Shown here: positions 1 through 8,566 of the stretch, piece by piece
Layout: the number at the start of each line of letters is the position of its first letter
How positions within the stretch are numbered: position 1 is the stretch's first letter
DNA from: Streptomyces sp. G-G2
GTDB taxonomy: Bacteria > Actinomycetota > Actinomycetes > Streptomycetales > Streptomycetaceae
Assembly: GCF_030063135.1 (NCBI RefSeq)
Contig: NZ_JASISO010000024.1
Coordinates: 28,689 to 92,688 of the forward strand
DNA length: 64,000 bases
Direction: 5' to 3'
Made by a program: the position numbers and the translations under genes
Notes under the pieces: model-generated
The model's input: the letters and a program-made list of their open reading frames with translations, nothing else
What the model was told of the DNA's origin: nothing
Database searches by the model: none

Positions 1-687
1 CCACCCACCCACCGCATCTGGAAGCTCAGCGCCCTGGGCCTCACCGCCGCCGCGCTCCTGGCGACCACGACGGCCTGCACGGCGGGAGACTCCGCCGCGG
101 GCGCCGCCCCGGCGTCGAAGACTTCCTCGTCCGGGTCGGCCGCCAGCGCCGCCACCCTCTCCGCCGCCGGATCGACCGCGTCGAGCGGCGCGGCCGGTAA
201 GGGCGCCGCGAGCGCCACCAAGAGCAGCATCAGCACCACCGCCGACATCACCTGCACCGACGCGAACACCGACGTGCGCGTGGACTTCGCCGTGCCGCCG
301 GTCAAGGACGACTCCAGGCTCCTGCTCGTCGTCACCAACACCAGCACCAGGCCCTGCAAGCTCTACAACTACCCGGTGGTCAAGCTCAACGACGGGCACG
401 GCGCCCTGCTGTCGCCCATCTCCAGCTCCAAGCCGCAGACCGTGGTCGTCCTCGGCGCCGGCAACGAGGCCTACGCGGGCATCATCGCCCGCCAGACCAA
501 CCGGGAAGTCGACGACCTCACGAAGAACATCGCGGTCGCTCCCCGCAGCAAGGTCGCCGATACGACCACGGGCGAGGGCACGCTCCTCGAGCTGCCCGGG
601 GGCGGCGTACACACGGACAACATGGGCCACGTGACGTACTGGCAGAGCACCTCGGAAGCCGCCGTGGAACCGCTGTTCGTCCACTGA
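1..687 (+). CDS. DUF4232 lipoprotein, 5' end outside window
   Basis: The frame is open from the first base, so the true start lies left of the window. The visible protein begins with the end of a signal peptide whose hydrophobic stretch ends in a lipobox-like LLATTTAC, pointing to a membrane-anchored extracellular lipoprotein. A Ser/Ala/Gly-rich linker of about 60 residues follows. The globular part begins near CTDANTDVRV and contains the VVTNTSTRPC pattern of DUF4232 domains, which are common in actinobacterial lipoproteins and have no assigned biochemical role. It ends in TGA at 685-687. An internal GTG at 274 gives only the domain core and is not the real start. Confidence 0.85.
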   Translation, partial: PPTHRIWKLSALGLTAAALLATTTACTAGDSAAGAAPASKTSSSGSAASAATLSAAGSTASSGAAGKGAASATKSSISTTADITCTDANTDVRVDFAVPPVKDDSRLLLVVTNTSTRPCKLYNYPVVKLNDGHGALLSPISSSKPQTVVVLGAGNEAYAGIIARQTNREVDDLTKNIAVAPRSKVADTTTGEGTLLELPGGGVHTDNMGHVTYWQSTSEAAVEPLFVH

Positions 688-762
688 TCCACCACCCCGC
701 CGCACAGGGGTGCCCGTTCACGCTGTTCGCACGTGAGGCGCGTCGCGGTGGTCAGCTGAGCA

Positions 763-1143
763 TCAGAGCGGGTTGAGGCGCGCCTTGAGCAGGCAGAACT
801 CATTGCCTTCGGGGTCAGCCAGCACGTGCCACTGCTCCTCCCCCGTCTGGCCGACGTCGGCCGGGCGGGCGCCGAGCTTCAGAAGCCGTTCGAGCTCGGC
901 GTCCTGATCACGGTCGGTGGCGTTGACATCGATGTGCAGCCGGGACTTCCCCTGCTCCGGTTCGTCCCTGCGACTGAGGAAGATCGTCGGCTGCGCACCG
1001 CCGAACCCCTCACGCGGCCCGATCTCCACCGAGCCGTCGTCCTCGCGATCGAGCACGACGAAGCCCAGGACCTCGCACCAGAACCGCGCCAGCACCTCGG
1101 GGTCGCGACAACCGAGCACCAGCTCACTGATACGACATGCCAT
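763..1143 (-). CDS. VOC (glyoxalase/bleomycin-resistance fold) family protein
   Basis: A small protein of about 126 residues with the vicinal-oxygen-chelate fold pattern: an N-terminal ISELVLGCRDPEVLARFW strand-helix unit, a W/E/H-rich centre and a C-terminal LADPEGNEFCLL, the usual final metal-side strand. Family members include glyoxalases, dioxygenases and antibiotic-binding proteins; the substrate here cannot be told. The ATG at 1143 (MACRISEL) is preferred over an upstream in-frame start because the conserved first strand starts there. It runs towards the DUF4232 gene and ends about 75 bp from it, so the two are convergent. Confidence 0.8.
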   Translation of the reverse strand: MACRISELVLGCRDPEVLARFWCEVLGFVVLDREDDGSVEIGPREGFGGAQPTIFLSRRDEPEQGKSRLHIDVNATDRDQDAELERLLKLGARPADVGQTGEEQWHVLADPEGNEFCLLKARLNPL

Positions 1144-1275
1144 GACGAAACCTGCTCTCAGACCCGGAACAGCCGGGGAGGCCACAGACGAACCCCACGG
1201 TCTCCCAGCAGTGGAACAATCCCGCGACCGTACCGGACGAGCGGAGGACCGGCGACATGATTTCAGGGACAGCCC

Positions 1276-3396
1276 TTAGCCGAGGCGGAACAGTTTCGCT
1301 CCGAACGACGGCTCGGTGAGGGCCTCCTTGAGGGCCAGCGGAACCGTCATCGCGCCCGGTCCGGTCCCGACCACCAGCTCGCCGATCTCGGTACCCGCCA
1401 TGGCGGAGTGCGGAATCCTCTTGCCCCCGTCGGCGAGCCTCAGCTCCACCTGCTGCCCGGGCACCCCGGCCGTCACACCGTCACGCGTGGCCATGAGCGC
1501 GGTGCGCCTGCCGAGCCCGTCGTCGACGTACCCGACGACCTGACCCTTCTTCACCACCGCCGCGGCAGTCAGGGCGTTGCGCACCGACTCGATGATCTTC
1601 TTGCTGTTCTCCTTGACCAGGGCGAGGGAGTTGCTCGCGTACTTGTCCGGGCCGGGGGCACGCTGCCCCAGCGTGGCGCCGATGACCAACTGGTCCTTGC
1701 CGCCCACCGACTTGTACGCCGCCCACATCAGCGCGCCGCCGGCCGCCGAGCTGGAGCCGGTCTTGATGCCCTTGATGCTCAGGCCGGAGAGGAGCAGGTT
1801 GTCGTTGTTGTTGTTGAGCGGCTGGGCGAGGCCCTTGACCGGCGCGTTCGGCAGGGCCACGATCGCCCGGAACGCGTCGAACCGCATGACCGCCTCCGCC
1901 AGTTTGAGCTGGTCCTGGGCGGTGCTCTTCGTCCCCGCGTCCAGGCCGCTGGGGTCGGTGTAGGTGGTGTCCTGCATGCCGAGTTCCTTGGCGGCGGCGT
2001 TCATCTTCTCGACGAAGGCGGCCTCCGCGTCGCTGCCGGTGTCCCAACGGGCCAGCAAGCGGGCCGCGTTGTTGCCCGAAGGGATCATCAGCATCTTCAG
2101 CACGTCCTGCTGGCTGAACTGGGCGCCCACGGTCAGGCCCTCGATGCGTGACTCGTCCTCGGACGTGCCGTCCGCGACCGTCTTGGCGTCGATCTCGATC
2201 AGCGGACCCGGCTCGTCCTTCTTCAGCGGGTGGCCCGTGAGAATGACGTACGCCGTCATCACCTTGGCCACGCTGGCGATCGGTACGGGCTTCTGCTCGC
2301 CGAACGAGCCGACGTCCCCGGTGCCGACCACCCGGATCGCTCCCTGCCCCGCGGCGGGCCAGGGAGCGGTGTACGTCCCGTCGAGCGTGTACGACGCCGG
2401 GGCGCCACCGGCGCTCACGGTCGGGTCCGGCAGCGGCCGTACCGTCTGGGCGACCGCCGCGATCCCGACGAGCCCGAGGAGGACGGGCGTCCAGATCTTG
2501 ACCCGGCGGGTCAGGGTACGGGCGGGCGTCTCCGGCGGCGGGGGCGTATTGGTGAGCTGGGCCAGCAGGTCGAGCGGCGGGACGGGCTGCTCGGCGGTGC
2601 GCTCGGGGGCCTGCGGGGCCGGTCGTGGGGCGGGCCGCTGGGCGGGCGGTCCGAGCGGGTGGACCGCGGGGATGACCGGCTCGGCGGCGCGCGCCGGAGA
2701 TCCGGCCTGGTCCAGCGGCTTGAGGGCGAGGAACCGGCTGGTCCGCTCCTGAGCGGACTCCGGTGCCGGTTCCCTGCGGGGCTGGTCCGTGGTCTTGGCG
2801 TCGGCGGCCTTGGGCTGGGGCACCTCGGGGTCGGGCTCAGGGTCGGGGTCGGGGTCGGGCGTTTCGGCCTCGGCCTCGGCCTCGGGGTCGGCCTCGGGGT
2901 CGGCCTCGGGGTCGGCCTCGGGGTCGGCCTCGGGGTCGGCCTCGGGGTCGGCCTCGGGCTTCGCTTCCGGCTCGGGCTTCGCTTCGGGCTCGGGCTCGGG
3001 GTCAGGCTCGGGCTTCGTTTCCGGCTCGGGCGGCGCCTTGGGCTCGGGCACCTCGGCCTCGGCCACCTTCGCCTGGGCCTCCGGCTCCCGCTCCGCGTCA
3101 GCGATCGGCTCCGGCTCCGCGTCAGCGATGGGCTCGGGCTCCGGGGCGGGGTCGGTCGGGGCGGCAGGCAGGTCGGCCGCCACCGCGGCCTCCGGTTCGG
3201 GTTCCGGTTCGGCTACGGGTTGGGGTTCCGGTTCGGCTACGGGTTCCGGTTCGGGATGCGCCGCCCGGGAGTCGGGCTCAGGGGGCGCCCCGTCCGTCGC
3301 CGGAGCGGGGGTAGGTGTCTGCGCCGGATCCTCGGCCGAACCCCGCGCGCCCTTCGCCGTGTCGGACGACTCGCCCGCCACTGATACCGCCTTCAT
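1276..3396 (-). CDS. D-alanyl-D-alanine carboxypeptidase (class C PBP5-like) with long acidic N-terminal tail
   Basis: Low-molecular-weight penicillin-binding protein that trims the terminal D-Ala of peptidoglycan stem peptides. Counting from an upstream in-frame GTG at 3408, the active-site motifs are S379-V-A-K382, S444-G-N446 and K549-T-G551, in the order of the S11 peptidase family. One membrane segment lies at about 303-322, so the first 300 residues are predicted to be cytoplasmic. That tail is low-complexity Pro/Glu/Ala/Asp, including six DPEA units. The ATG at 3396 is chosen because AGGTGG sits 8 nt upstream; a GTG at 3381 (VAGESSD) is also plausible. The PBP family core is only about 380 residues, so the tail nearly doubles the size. 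Confidence 0.88.
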   Translation of the reverse strand: MKAVSVAGESSDTAKGARGSAEDPAQTPTPAPATDGAPPEPDSRAAHPEPEPVAEPEPQPVAEPEPEPEAAVAADLPAAPTDPAPEPEPIADAEPEPIADAEREPEAQAKVAEAEVPEPKAPPEPETKPEPDPEPEPEAKPEPEAKPEADPEADPEADPEADPEADPEADPEAEAEAETPDPDPDPEPDPEVPQPKAADAKTTDQPRREPAPESAQERTSRFLALKPLDQAGSPARAAEPVIPAVHPLGPPAQRPAPRPAPQAPERTAEQPVPPLDLLAQLTNTPPPPETPARTLTRRVKIWTPVLLGLVGIAAVAQTVRPLPDPTVSAGGAPASYTLDGTYTAPWPAAGQGAIRVVGTGDVGSFGEQKPVPIASVAKVMTAYVILTGHPLKKDEPGPLIEIDAKTVADGTSEDESRIEGLTVGAQFSQQDVLKMLMIPSGNNAARLLARWDTGSDAEAAFVEKMNAAAKELGMQDTTYTDPSGLDAGTKSTAQDQLKLAEAVMRFDAFRAIVALPNAPVKGLAQPLNNNNDNLLLSGLSIKGIKTGSSSAAGGALMWAAYKSVGGKDQLVIGATLGQRAPGPDKYASNSLALVKENSKKIIESVRNALTAAAVVKKGQVVGYVDDGLGRRTALMATRDGVTAGVPGQQVELRLADGGKRIPHSAMAGTEIGELVVGTGPGAMTVPLALKEALTEPSFGAKLFRLG
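2881..2958. repeat. 12-bp tandem repeat inside the carboxypeptidase gene
   Basis: Six head-to-tail copies of the 12-mer CTCGGGGTCGGC, followed by a partial copy. On the coding (minus) strand they encode repeated DPEA tetrapeptides in the cytoplasmic tail of the PBP. Degenerate versions extend on both sides. The in-frame 12-bp unit means copy number can change without breaking the frame. Confidence 0.9.
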
Positions 3397-3558
3397 CCGT
3401 CGTGCCACCTAGCTTGTACCGGGCCGGGACACCAGTCCGCCCTCTGCCTCATGGAGTCGGCGGCTCCCCCGCACCCTCGCGGGAGGCCACTCGATCATGT
3501 AGAGAGCCCGGGCCACCCATCGGTTCCCTGGGACACACCCCTAAATATCCGAATTTCT

Positions 3559-3882
3559 TCAGGCGGAGGCGCCTCGCGGAGCGAACAGGTGCGAGGCCCG
3601 GTGTTCCGCGGCCAGCCAGGACACGCCCGCGCCCAGCAGTCCCGAGGCCGAGGCCCGGTCGAGCGCCTGCCGGTGTTCCCCGCACGGCTCGCAGCCCGGG
3701 GCCCAGTACGGGATGTGCTCCAGGTGCATGTTGGCCAGGTGGCGGGCCAACCGGGTCCGGGCCTCCGGTACGCCGTGGAGCTGCCGCATCGTCCCGTACA
3801 GCCGCACACATTCGGCGCACTCGGACATCCACGCCGGGGTCGGCGGCCACTGGGTTGCGGGGCTGACGCCGTCGGCACTCAT
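3559..3882 (-). CDS. Small Cys-rich conserved hypothetical protein
   Basis: A soluble protein of 107 residues with no membrane segment. It carries CAEC near the N-terminus and CEPCGEH near the middle, plus an HLANMH stretch between them. The paired CxxC motifs suggest a zinc-binding knuckle, but this is inferred from spacing only. The ATG at 3882 is supported by AAGG 8 nt upstream; the in-frame GTG at 3891 lies inside that site. Third codon positions look coding. I do not recognise a named family. Confidence 0.6.
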   Translation of the reverse strand: MSADGVSPATQWPPTPAWMSECAECVRLYGTMRQLHGVPEARTRLARHLANMHLEHIPYWAPGCEPCGEHRQALDRASASGLLGAGVSWLAAEHRASHLFAPRGASA

Positions 3883-3960
3883 GCGCCCCACCTTAGTTGC
3901 AGGTCACGGCCGCGGCGGCCGTTGTACGCCGCTCCCACCCCGGTGGCGTAGAAACCTGCC

Positions 3961-4494
3961 TCAGGCGTCGTACTCGGTCAGGTCGATGCTGTGCACCTGG
4001 AGCAGGTGCCCGTACTCGGGGTGGGTGGTGTCGCGGTCCGCCACCATGCCGAGCTTGCGGATCACGTTCTCGGACTCGTCGTTGCCCGCCCGGTTGATGG
4101 CGATGACCCGGTCGAGGCCGCGGTCCTGGAGCGCGAACTCCAGCGTCGCGTGCGCGGCCTCGGACGCGTAGCCCTGGCCCCAGAAGGGCCGGCCGAGCCG
4201 CCAGGTGATCTCCACCTCGTGCGAGAACTCCGGCAGGCCGCCCGGCACGGTCAGACCCACCGCACCGATCAGCTCCCCCGAGGCCAGCAGCTCGACGGCG
4301 AACAGGCCGAAACCCTCGTCGTCCCACTCCTCCTCCCAGCGCTCGATGTCTCCGGCGCTGTCGTCCAGGTCGCGGACGGAACCGTCGCCGATCCAGCGCA
4401 TCACCTCCGGGTCGGCGTTGATCTCGGACAGCGGGACGAGGTCGTCGTCGTTCCAGCGGCGGAGGAGGAGTCGGGGGGTGCGGATCTCGGTCAT
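3961..4494 (-). CDS. GNAT N-acetyltransferase, RimJ/RimL type
   Basis: Acetyl-CoA dependent N-acetyltransferase of 177 residues. It opens with TEIRTPRLLLRRWNDDD, the classic first strand of the RimJ/L branch, and has the acetyl-CoA loop region WGQGYASEA near residue 107 and a final INRAGNDESENVIRKLGM helix typical of that branch. The ATG at 4494 has AGGA 8 nt upstream. RimJ/L relatives acetylate ribosomal protein N-termini or small amines; the target is not predictable here. It stands alone. Confidence 0.85.
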   Translation of the reverse strand: MTEIRTPRLLLRRWNDDDLVPLSEINADPEVMRWIGDGSVRDLDDSAGDIERWEEEWDDEGFGLFAVELLASGELIGAVGLTVPGGLPEFSHEVEITWRLGRPFWGQGYASEAAHATLEFALQDRGLDRVIAINRAGNDESENVIRKLGMVADRDTTHPEYGHLLQVHSIDLTEYDA

Positions 4495-4503
4495 GCCCCA
4501 CAT

Positions 4504-4835
4504 CCTGCCGAACGTCGCCGGTCAGGGGTAATCGGCCCCCTGCACCGCGCGCCACGGGTGCGGCGGACGAAGGCGATAATGGCGTCCCGCGGCGCCGGGG
4601 GCGCGATCGGGGAGCAGACCTTCGGCTTCGCCTACGCGGATGACGGCGGGGACGATCGGGGGCGCGGGACGCCGTGCTCCGCCGCAGCTGCGGACGCGTC
4701 CCGATCCGGCGGGCCTGCGTACCGCCGGATCGGGACCCCGCCGCCCGGGCGGCGGGATGTGGGAGTGGCCCCAGGGGTGTTCCCCCGGGGCCACTCGCGG
4801 CTCCTGCTGAGGAGCGGTCGGGGGCGGGTGAGGCG
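4504..4835. other. Intergenic stretch without a supported gene
   Basis: About 330 bp between the GNAT gene and the ABC operon. Short open frames exist on both strands, but they are arginine/proline-rich and lack a good ribosome binding site. The one clear element is the hairpin at 4763-4796. Confidence 0.6.
4763..4796. terminator. Hairpin terminator after the osmolyte ABC operon
   Basis: Perfect arms GAGTGGCCCC and GGGGCCACTC, with a further GGGG/CCCC pairing inside. It lies about 40 bp past the stop of the permease/binding-protein gene. There is no T-run, as is common in Streptomyces. Confidence 0.65.
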
Positions 4836-6641
4836 CTAGTGCGCCGCCACCGCCGCCTTGCCGCCGATCTGCGGGTTCTCCTTCAGCCAGGCTCGGACCG
4901 CTTCCTGCTCCTTGCCCTTGCCCGTCTGCTGGATCTTCGCTTCGAGGCCGGTGAGCTGCTGCTCCGTCAGCTTGAACTCGCTCAGCCAGGAAGCCACTTC
5001 GGGCTCGTCGGCGGCGAAGCCCTTGCGGGCGATGTTGTGGATGCCGTCACCCTTGCCCCAGGCCCCCTTGGGGTCGGCGAGCTTGGTCAGGTCATACGAG
5101 GCGTATGCCCAGTGCGGGGACCAGAGGGGCACCACGATGGGTTCCTTCTTGTCGTAGGCCCGCTTGAGTTCGGCGAGCATGCCGGGGGTGGAGCCGTCGA
5201 CGACCTTGTACTCGCCGTCGAGCCCGTACTCCTTCAGGACCTTGCTCTTGAGCAGGTTCATCTCGCCCGCGCTGGGCTCGATGCCGACGATACGGCCCTT
5301 GAAGTCGCCCGACTTGCCCTTGAGGTCCTCCAGGGACTTGACGTCCTTCATGTACGAGGGGACGGCCAGCTCCAGCGAGGTCGGCCCGTACCAGGACCCG
5401 AGGTCGTCGAGCTTGCTGCCGTACTTCGCCCAGTACTCGGCCTGGGTGACCGGCAGCCACCCGTCCGTCTGGAAGTCGACCTGGCCGCCCGCGAGGCCGG
5501 TGAAGAGCGCGCCGAGTTCCAGCTGGCGGGCCTCCACCTGGAAGCCGCGGCGCTCCAGGAGCTCCTTCCACAGGAAGGTGGTCGCGATGCCCTCGTCCCA
5601 GGGGATGTAGCCGATGCTGATCTTGCGGTTCTTGCCGGTGTCGTCGGCTGCGGCGACGGTGCTCTGCCCCGGGCCGCCGAACGCGTTCAGACCGCCCGCG
5701 ACCAGGGCCAGGACCACGGCCCCGGCGATCGCGTAAGCGGGTCGCGGACGGTGGTTCCACAGGTTCTTCGGACCGCTCGCCATGGCGCGGGCCTTCGCGA
5801 GGGCGCGGCGGCCGAGCGGGGAGACCTGACGGCCGAGCGCGCCGGTCATCCGGTCCAGGTACATGGCGAGGATGACGATGGAGATGCCGGCCTCGAAGCC
5901 GAGGCCGATGTCGATGTTGCCGATGGCCCGGTAGACGGCGCCGCCGAGGCCACCGCCGCCGACCATGCCGGCGATGACGACCATCGACAGGCTCAGCATG
6001 ATCACCTGGTTGATGCCCGCCATGATCGTGGGCAGGGCGAGCGGGAGCTGGACCCGCGTCAGGATGTTGCGGGGTGTGGTGCCGAAGGCGTCGGCGGCCT
6101 CGACGAGCTCCGCGTCGACCTGCCGGATGCCGAGTTCGGTCATCCGGACGCCGGGCGGCAGGGAGAAGACGATGGTGGCGATGATGCCGGGGACCACGCC
6201 CACGCCGAAGAAGATGATGCCGGGGATCAGGTAGACCATGGCGGGCATGGTCTGCATGAAGTCCAGGACCGGGCGCAGTACGCCGCTCACCCGGTCGGAG
6301 CGCGAGGCCCAGATGCCCAGCGGCACCGCGATGACGAGGGTCACCAGCGTCGCGACGAGGACCAGGGACAGCGTGGACATCGCGTCGTCCCACAGCTCGA
6401 CGGAGTCGATGAGCGCGAGGCCGGCGAAGGCGAGCAGTGCGGCGAGCAGGCCCCGCAGCCACCAGGCCGCGACGGCGAGGATTCCGGCGAAGAGCAGGGG
6501 GGCCGGGAAGGACAGTACGGCGTCGATGCCGTCGTACAGGCCGGTGACGACCGTACTGATGGCGTCGAACAGCCAGGACAGGTGGCGCTGGAGGAAGTCG
6601 ACGGCGTGGTCGACCCACACACCGAGGTGCAGGCGGGGCAT
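4836..6641 (-). CDS. Glycine betaine/proline-type ABC transporter, fused permease and substrate-binding protein
   Basis: A 601-residue fusion. Residues 1 to about 300 form a multi-span permease of the ProW/OpuAB type with the cytoplasmic coupling segment ELVEAADAFGTTP. After a further membrane segment (AIAGAVVLALVAGG), residues about 330-601 are an OpuAC/ProX-type binding domain (KISIGYIPWDEGIATTFLWKE). Such fusions tether the osmolyte receptor to the outer face of the channel. The start ATG at 6641-6639 shares one base with the stop of the ATPase gene (TGATG), implying translational coupling. Substrates of relatives are glycine betaine, proline betaine or choline; which applies here is inference. 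Confidence 0.92.
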   Translation of the reverse strand: MPRLHLGVWVDHAVDFLQRHLSWLFDAISTVVTGLYDGIDAVLSFPAPLLFAGILAVAAWWLRGLLAALLAFAGLALIDSVELWDDAMSTLSLVLVATLVTLVIAVPLGIWASRSDRVSGVLRPVLDFMQTMPAMVYLIPGIIFFGVGVVPGIIATIVFSLPPGVRMTELGIRQVDAELVEAADAFGTTPRNILTRVQLPLALPTIMAGINQVIMLSLSMVVIAGMVGGGGLGGAVYRAIGNIDIGLGFEAGISIVILAMYLDRMTGALGRQVSPLGRRALAKARAMASGPKNLWNHRPRPAYAIAGAVVLALVAGGLNAFGGPGQSTVAAADDTGKNRKISIGYIPWDEGIATTFLWKELLERRGFQVEARQLELGALFTGLAGGQVDFQTDGWLPVTQAEYWAKYGSKLDDLGSWYGPTSLELAVPSYMKDVKSLEDLKGKSGDFKGRIVGIEPSAGEMNLLKSKVLKEYGLDGEYKVVDGSTPGMLAELKRAYDKKEPIVVPLWSPHWAYASYDLTKLADPKGAWGKGDGIHNIARKGFAADEPEVASWLSEFKLTEQQLTGLEAKIQQTGKGKEQEAVRAWLKENPQIGGKAAVAAH

Positions 6642-7753
6642 CAGACTGCCACCTCCTTCTTCTGGCGCGGGATGAGCGGACCGTCACAGCCGAGCGGCGG
6701 TCGCTGCTCGTCACCGATGAAGGCGACCAGGCGGGACTGCGGTACGCGGCCCACGACTGCGCCGTCGGCGTCGGTGACGGCGACGGGGTGCGGCACCCGG
6801 GCGCTGACCGCGCAGAGGTCGGCGAGCGGGGTGTCGGGGCTGACGGTCGGGCAGCCGCAGGCACGGCCCGCGCCACCGTCGGCGTGCTCCGCGTCGCCGC
6901 CGGGGCGGTCCTCGGGGGTCATCACGGCGTCGGCGGTCAGCACGCGGGAACGGTCGACGTCCTGGATGAAGGAGGCGACGTAGTCGTCGGCGGGCCGCAT
7001 GAGGATGTCCTCGGCGGTGCCCAGCTGGACGATCCGGCCGTCGCGCATGACCGCGATGGAGTCGCCGAGGCGCATCGCCTCGTTGAGGTCGTGGGTGATG
7101 AAGACGATGGTCTTCTTCAGCCGCTGCTGGATCTCCAGCAGCTGGTCCTGCATGTCGCGGCGGATCAGCGGGTCGAGCGCGCTGAAGGACTCGTCCATGA
7201 GGAGCAGGTCGGCGTCGGTGGCCAGGGCGCGGGCGAGGCCGACGCGCTGCTGCATGCCGCCGGAGAGTTCGTCGGGCCAGGAGCGTTCCCAGCCCGCCAG
7301 GCCGCACAGCTCCAGGGCCTCGGTGGCCCGGCGCTCGCGCTCGGCCCGGGCGACGCCCTGGACCTCGAGACCGTAGGCGGCGTTCTCCAGGACATCGCGG
7401 TGCGGGAACAGGGCGAAGTGCTGGAAGACCATGCTGATCTTGGTGGAGCGGACGTGGCGGAGGTCACCCGGGCTGAGCGCCGTGAGGTCCTGGCCGTCGT
7501 AGAGGACGCGACCCGATGTGGGTTCGAGCAGTCCGTTGAGCATGCGCAGCAAGGTGGACTTTCCGGATCCGGAGAGACCCATGACCACGAATATCTGGCC
7601 CGGCTCGACACTGAAGGAGGCGTCGATCACCGCTGCCGTGGTTCCGTCGGCACGCAGCTCGTCGCGGTCGGCGCCGGTCTTGAGGGACCGCACCGCCTCC
7701 TGCGGTCGCCGTCCGAACACTTTGTAGACGTGCTCGGTCTGGAGCCTGGACAC
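6641..7753 (-). CDS. Glycine betaine/proline-type ABC transporter ATP-binding protein
   Basis: ATPase subunit that energises the fused permease encoded next to it. From the GTG at 7753, Walker A GLSGSGKST is at about 59-67, the Q-loop VFQHFALFPHRD follows, the signature LSGGMQQR is at about 163-170 and Walker B LLLMDESFSALDP comes next. The C-terminal part carries a CBS-like segment (VMTPEDRPGGD to GRVPQSRLVAFIG), the usual ionic-strength-sensing type of extension in OpuAA/ProV proteins. The GTG at 7753 is preferred because GAGG lies 5 nt upstream and homologs begin near SRLQ(T/A)EHVYKVFG. A longer start at 7780 is possible. Confidence 0.9.
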   Translation of the reverse strand: MSRLQTEHVYKVFGRRPQEAVRSLKTGADRDELRADGTTAAVIDASFSVEPGQIFVVMGLSGSGKSTLLRMLNGLLEPTSGRVLYDGQDLTALSPGDLRHVRSTKISMVFQHFALFPHRDVLENAAYGLEVQGVARAERERRATEALELCGLAGWERSWPDELSGGMQQRVGLARALATDADLLLMDESFSALDPLIRRDMQDQLLEIQQRLKKTIVFITHDLNEAMRLGDSIAVMRDGRIVQLGTAEDILMRPADDYVASFIQDVDRSRVLTADAVMTPEDRPGGDAEHADGGAGRACGCPTVSPDTPLADLCAVSARVPHPVAVTDADGAVVGRVPQSRLVAFIGDEQRPPLGCDGPLIPRQKKEVAV

Positions 7754-7908
7754 ATGTACCTCGCGGGTCGTAGTGAACACGGCGTGCCGGTCCGAGGACC
7801 GGCATGGCCGCGGAGCGAACGCGGGATCGGCCCGCTTCGTCCCGGTCCGGCAAGGAGCACCGGCCCGGGGTTTCGCTCAAGAGGCGCAAATGCCCCGAGC
7901 ATGCGCAA

Positions 7909-7940
7909 GCAAACGCAAAGGTGATCTAGTTCACGTTTGC
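7909..7940 (-). promoter_or_regulatory. Inverted repeat with CRP-like box upstream of the osmolyte ABC operon
   Basis: GCAAACG at 7909-7915 and CGTTTGC at 7934-7940 form inverted arms. Inside is GTGATCTAGTTCAC (7921-7934). This has the GTG-N8-CAC spacing of cAMP-CRP sites and is close to the enterobacterial consensus TGTGA-N6-TCACA. Several extra GCAAA copies lie at 7885-7920. It sits about 155-190 bp upstream of the ATPase start. Function is inferred from pattern only. Confidence 0.45.
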
Positions 7941-8566
7941 ATCCTCATGGGGCCGTAGGCCGGTGGGGGCGCCGCCCCGGCGGGCCTCGCGGGCCAGGAA
8001 CGTGGGCCCCGCGCGGAGTTGGGTGGGCGCTCCGGGGCGTCGCGCCCGCGTTTCGGCTCCGCTCCACGACGGTCGGTGACGGGCAGCGTCCCAGCATGTG
8101 GACAGCCCTGCGCGTGGGGGCCCGCCGGGGTCCGGGGCCGTTCAGGCCCGCGGTCCTCCCGCCCGACCGGCGGCGAGGACGACCTCGCCGCCCCGCTCTG
8201 CGACGGCCGTCGCCTCGCCCGGCGGGAGCGCGTCGGTGACGCGTACGTCGCTCTGGGCGAGGGTCACGAAAGTGGTGAGCCCCACACCGCGCCGCGTGGT
8301 CCGGTCGGCCAGCGGCACGGTCGGGCGGCGGCACGGTCGGGCGGCGCGAGCGCACGAAGGCCCGGTCGGCGATGGACCCGGCCAGTGCGCCGGCGGGGGC
8401 AAGGACGCCGCCCGGGCGGTGGTGGGCCTGCTGGCCGCCCGGGGCACCCTGCTGGTGGCCGCCGCGGCCATCCGGGAGCGCCGCTCGGGGGAACGGGCCG
8501 CGGTGTTCCCCACCCGGACCGCCCTTCGGATCTCGCCTGGCGGCCCAGGTGGGGGGACAGGCCCGA
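7941..8566. other. Long intergenic region with no confident gene
   Basis: About 625 bp between the osmolyte operon promoter and the endonuclease gene. Open frames exist on both strands, but none has both a ribosome binding site and a recognisable domain. Two short stretches look protein-like: a plus-strand alanine-rich segment near 8395-8540 and a minus-strand segment near 8150-8280. They may be remnants of a decayed gene; I could not identify one. Confidence 0.5.

Noticed and set aside
2881..2958. Regular 12-bp repeats as a possible CRISPR array
   Set aside because: No spacers, unit too short, and fully in frame with the PBP gene.
2230..3412. Long plus-strand frames opposite the PBP tail with GSGSGSGSA or GLGVGLGVG repeats
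   Set aside because: These are antisense readings of the acidic repeat; they have no ribosome site and no natural composition.
4522..4794. 90-codon minus-strand frame
   Set aside because: It starts inside the terminator hairpin at 4763-4796, is Pro/Arg-rich, and has no ribosome site or recognisable domain.
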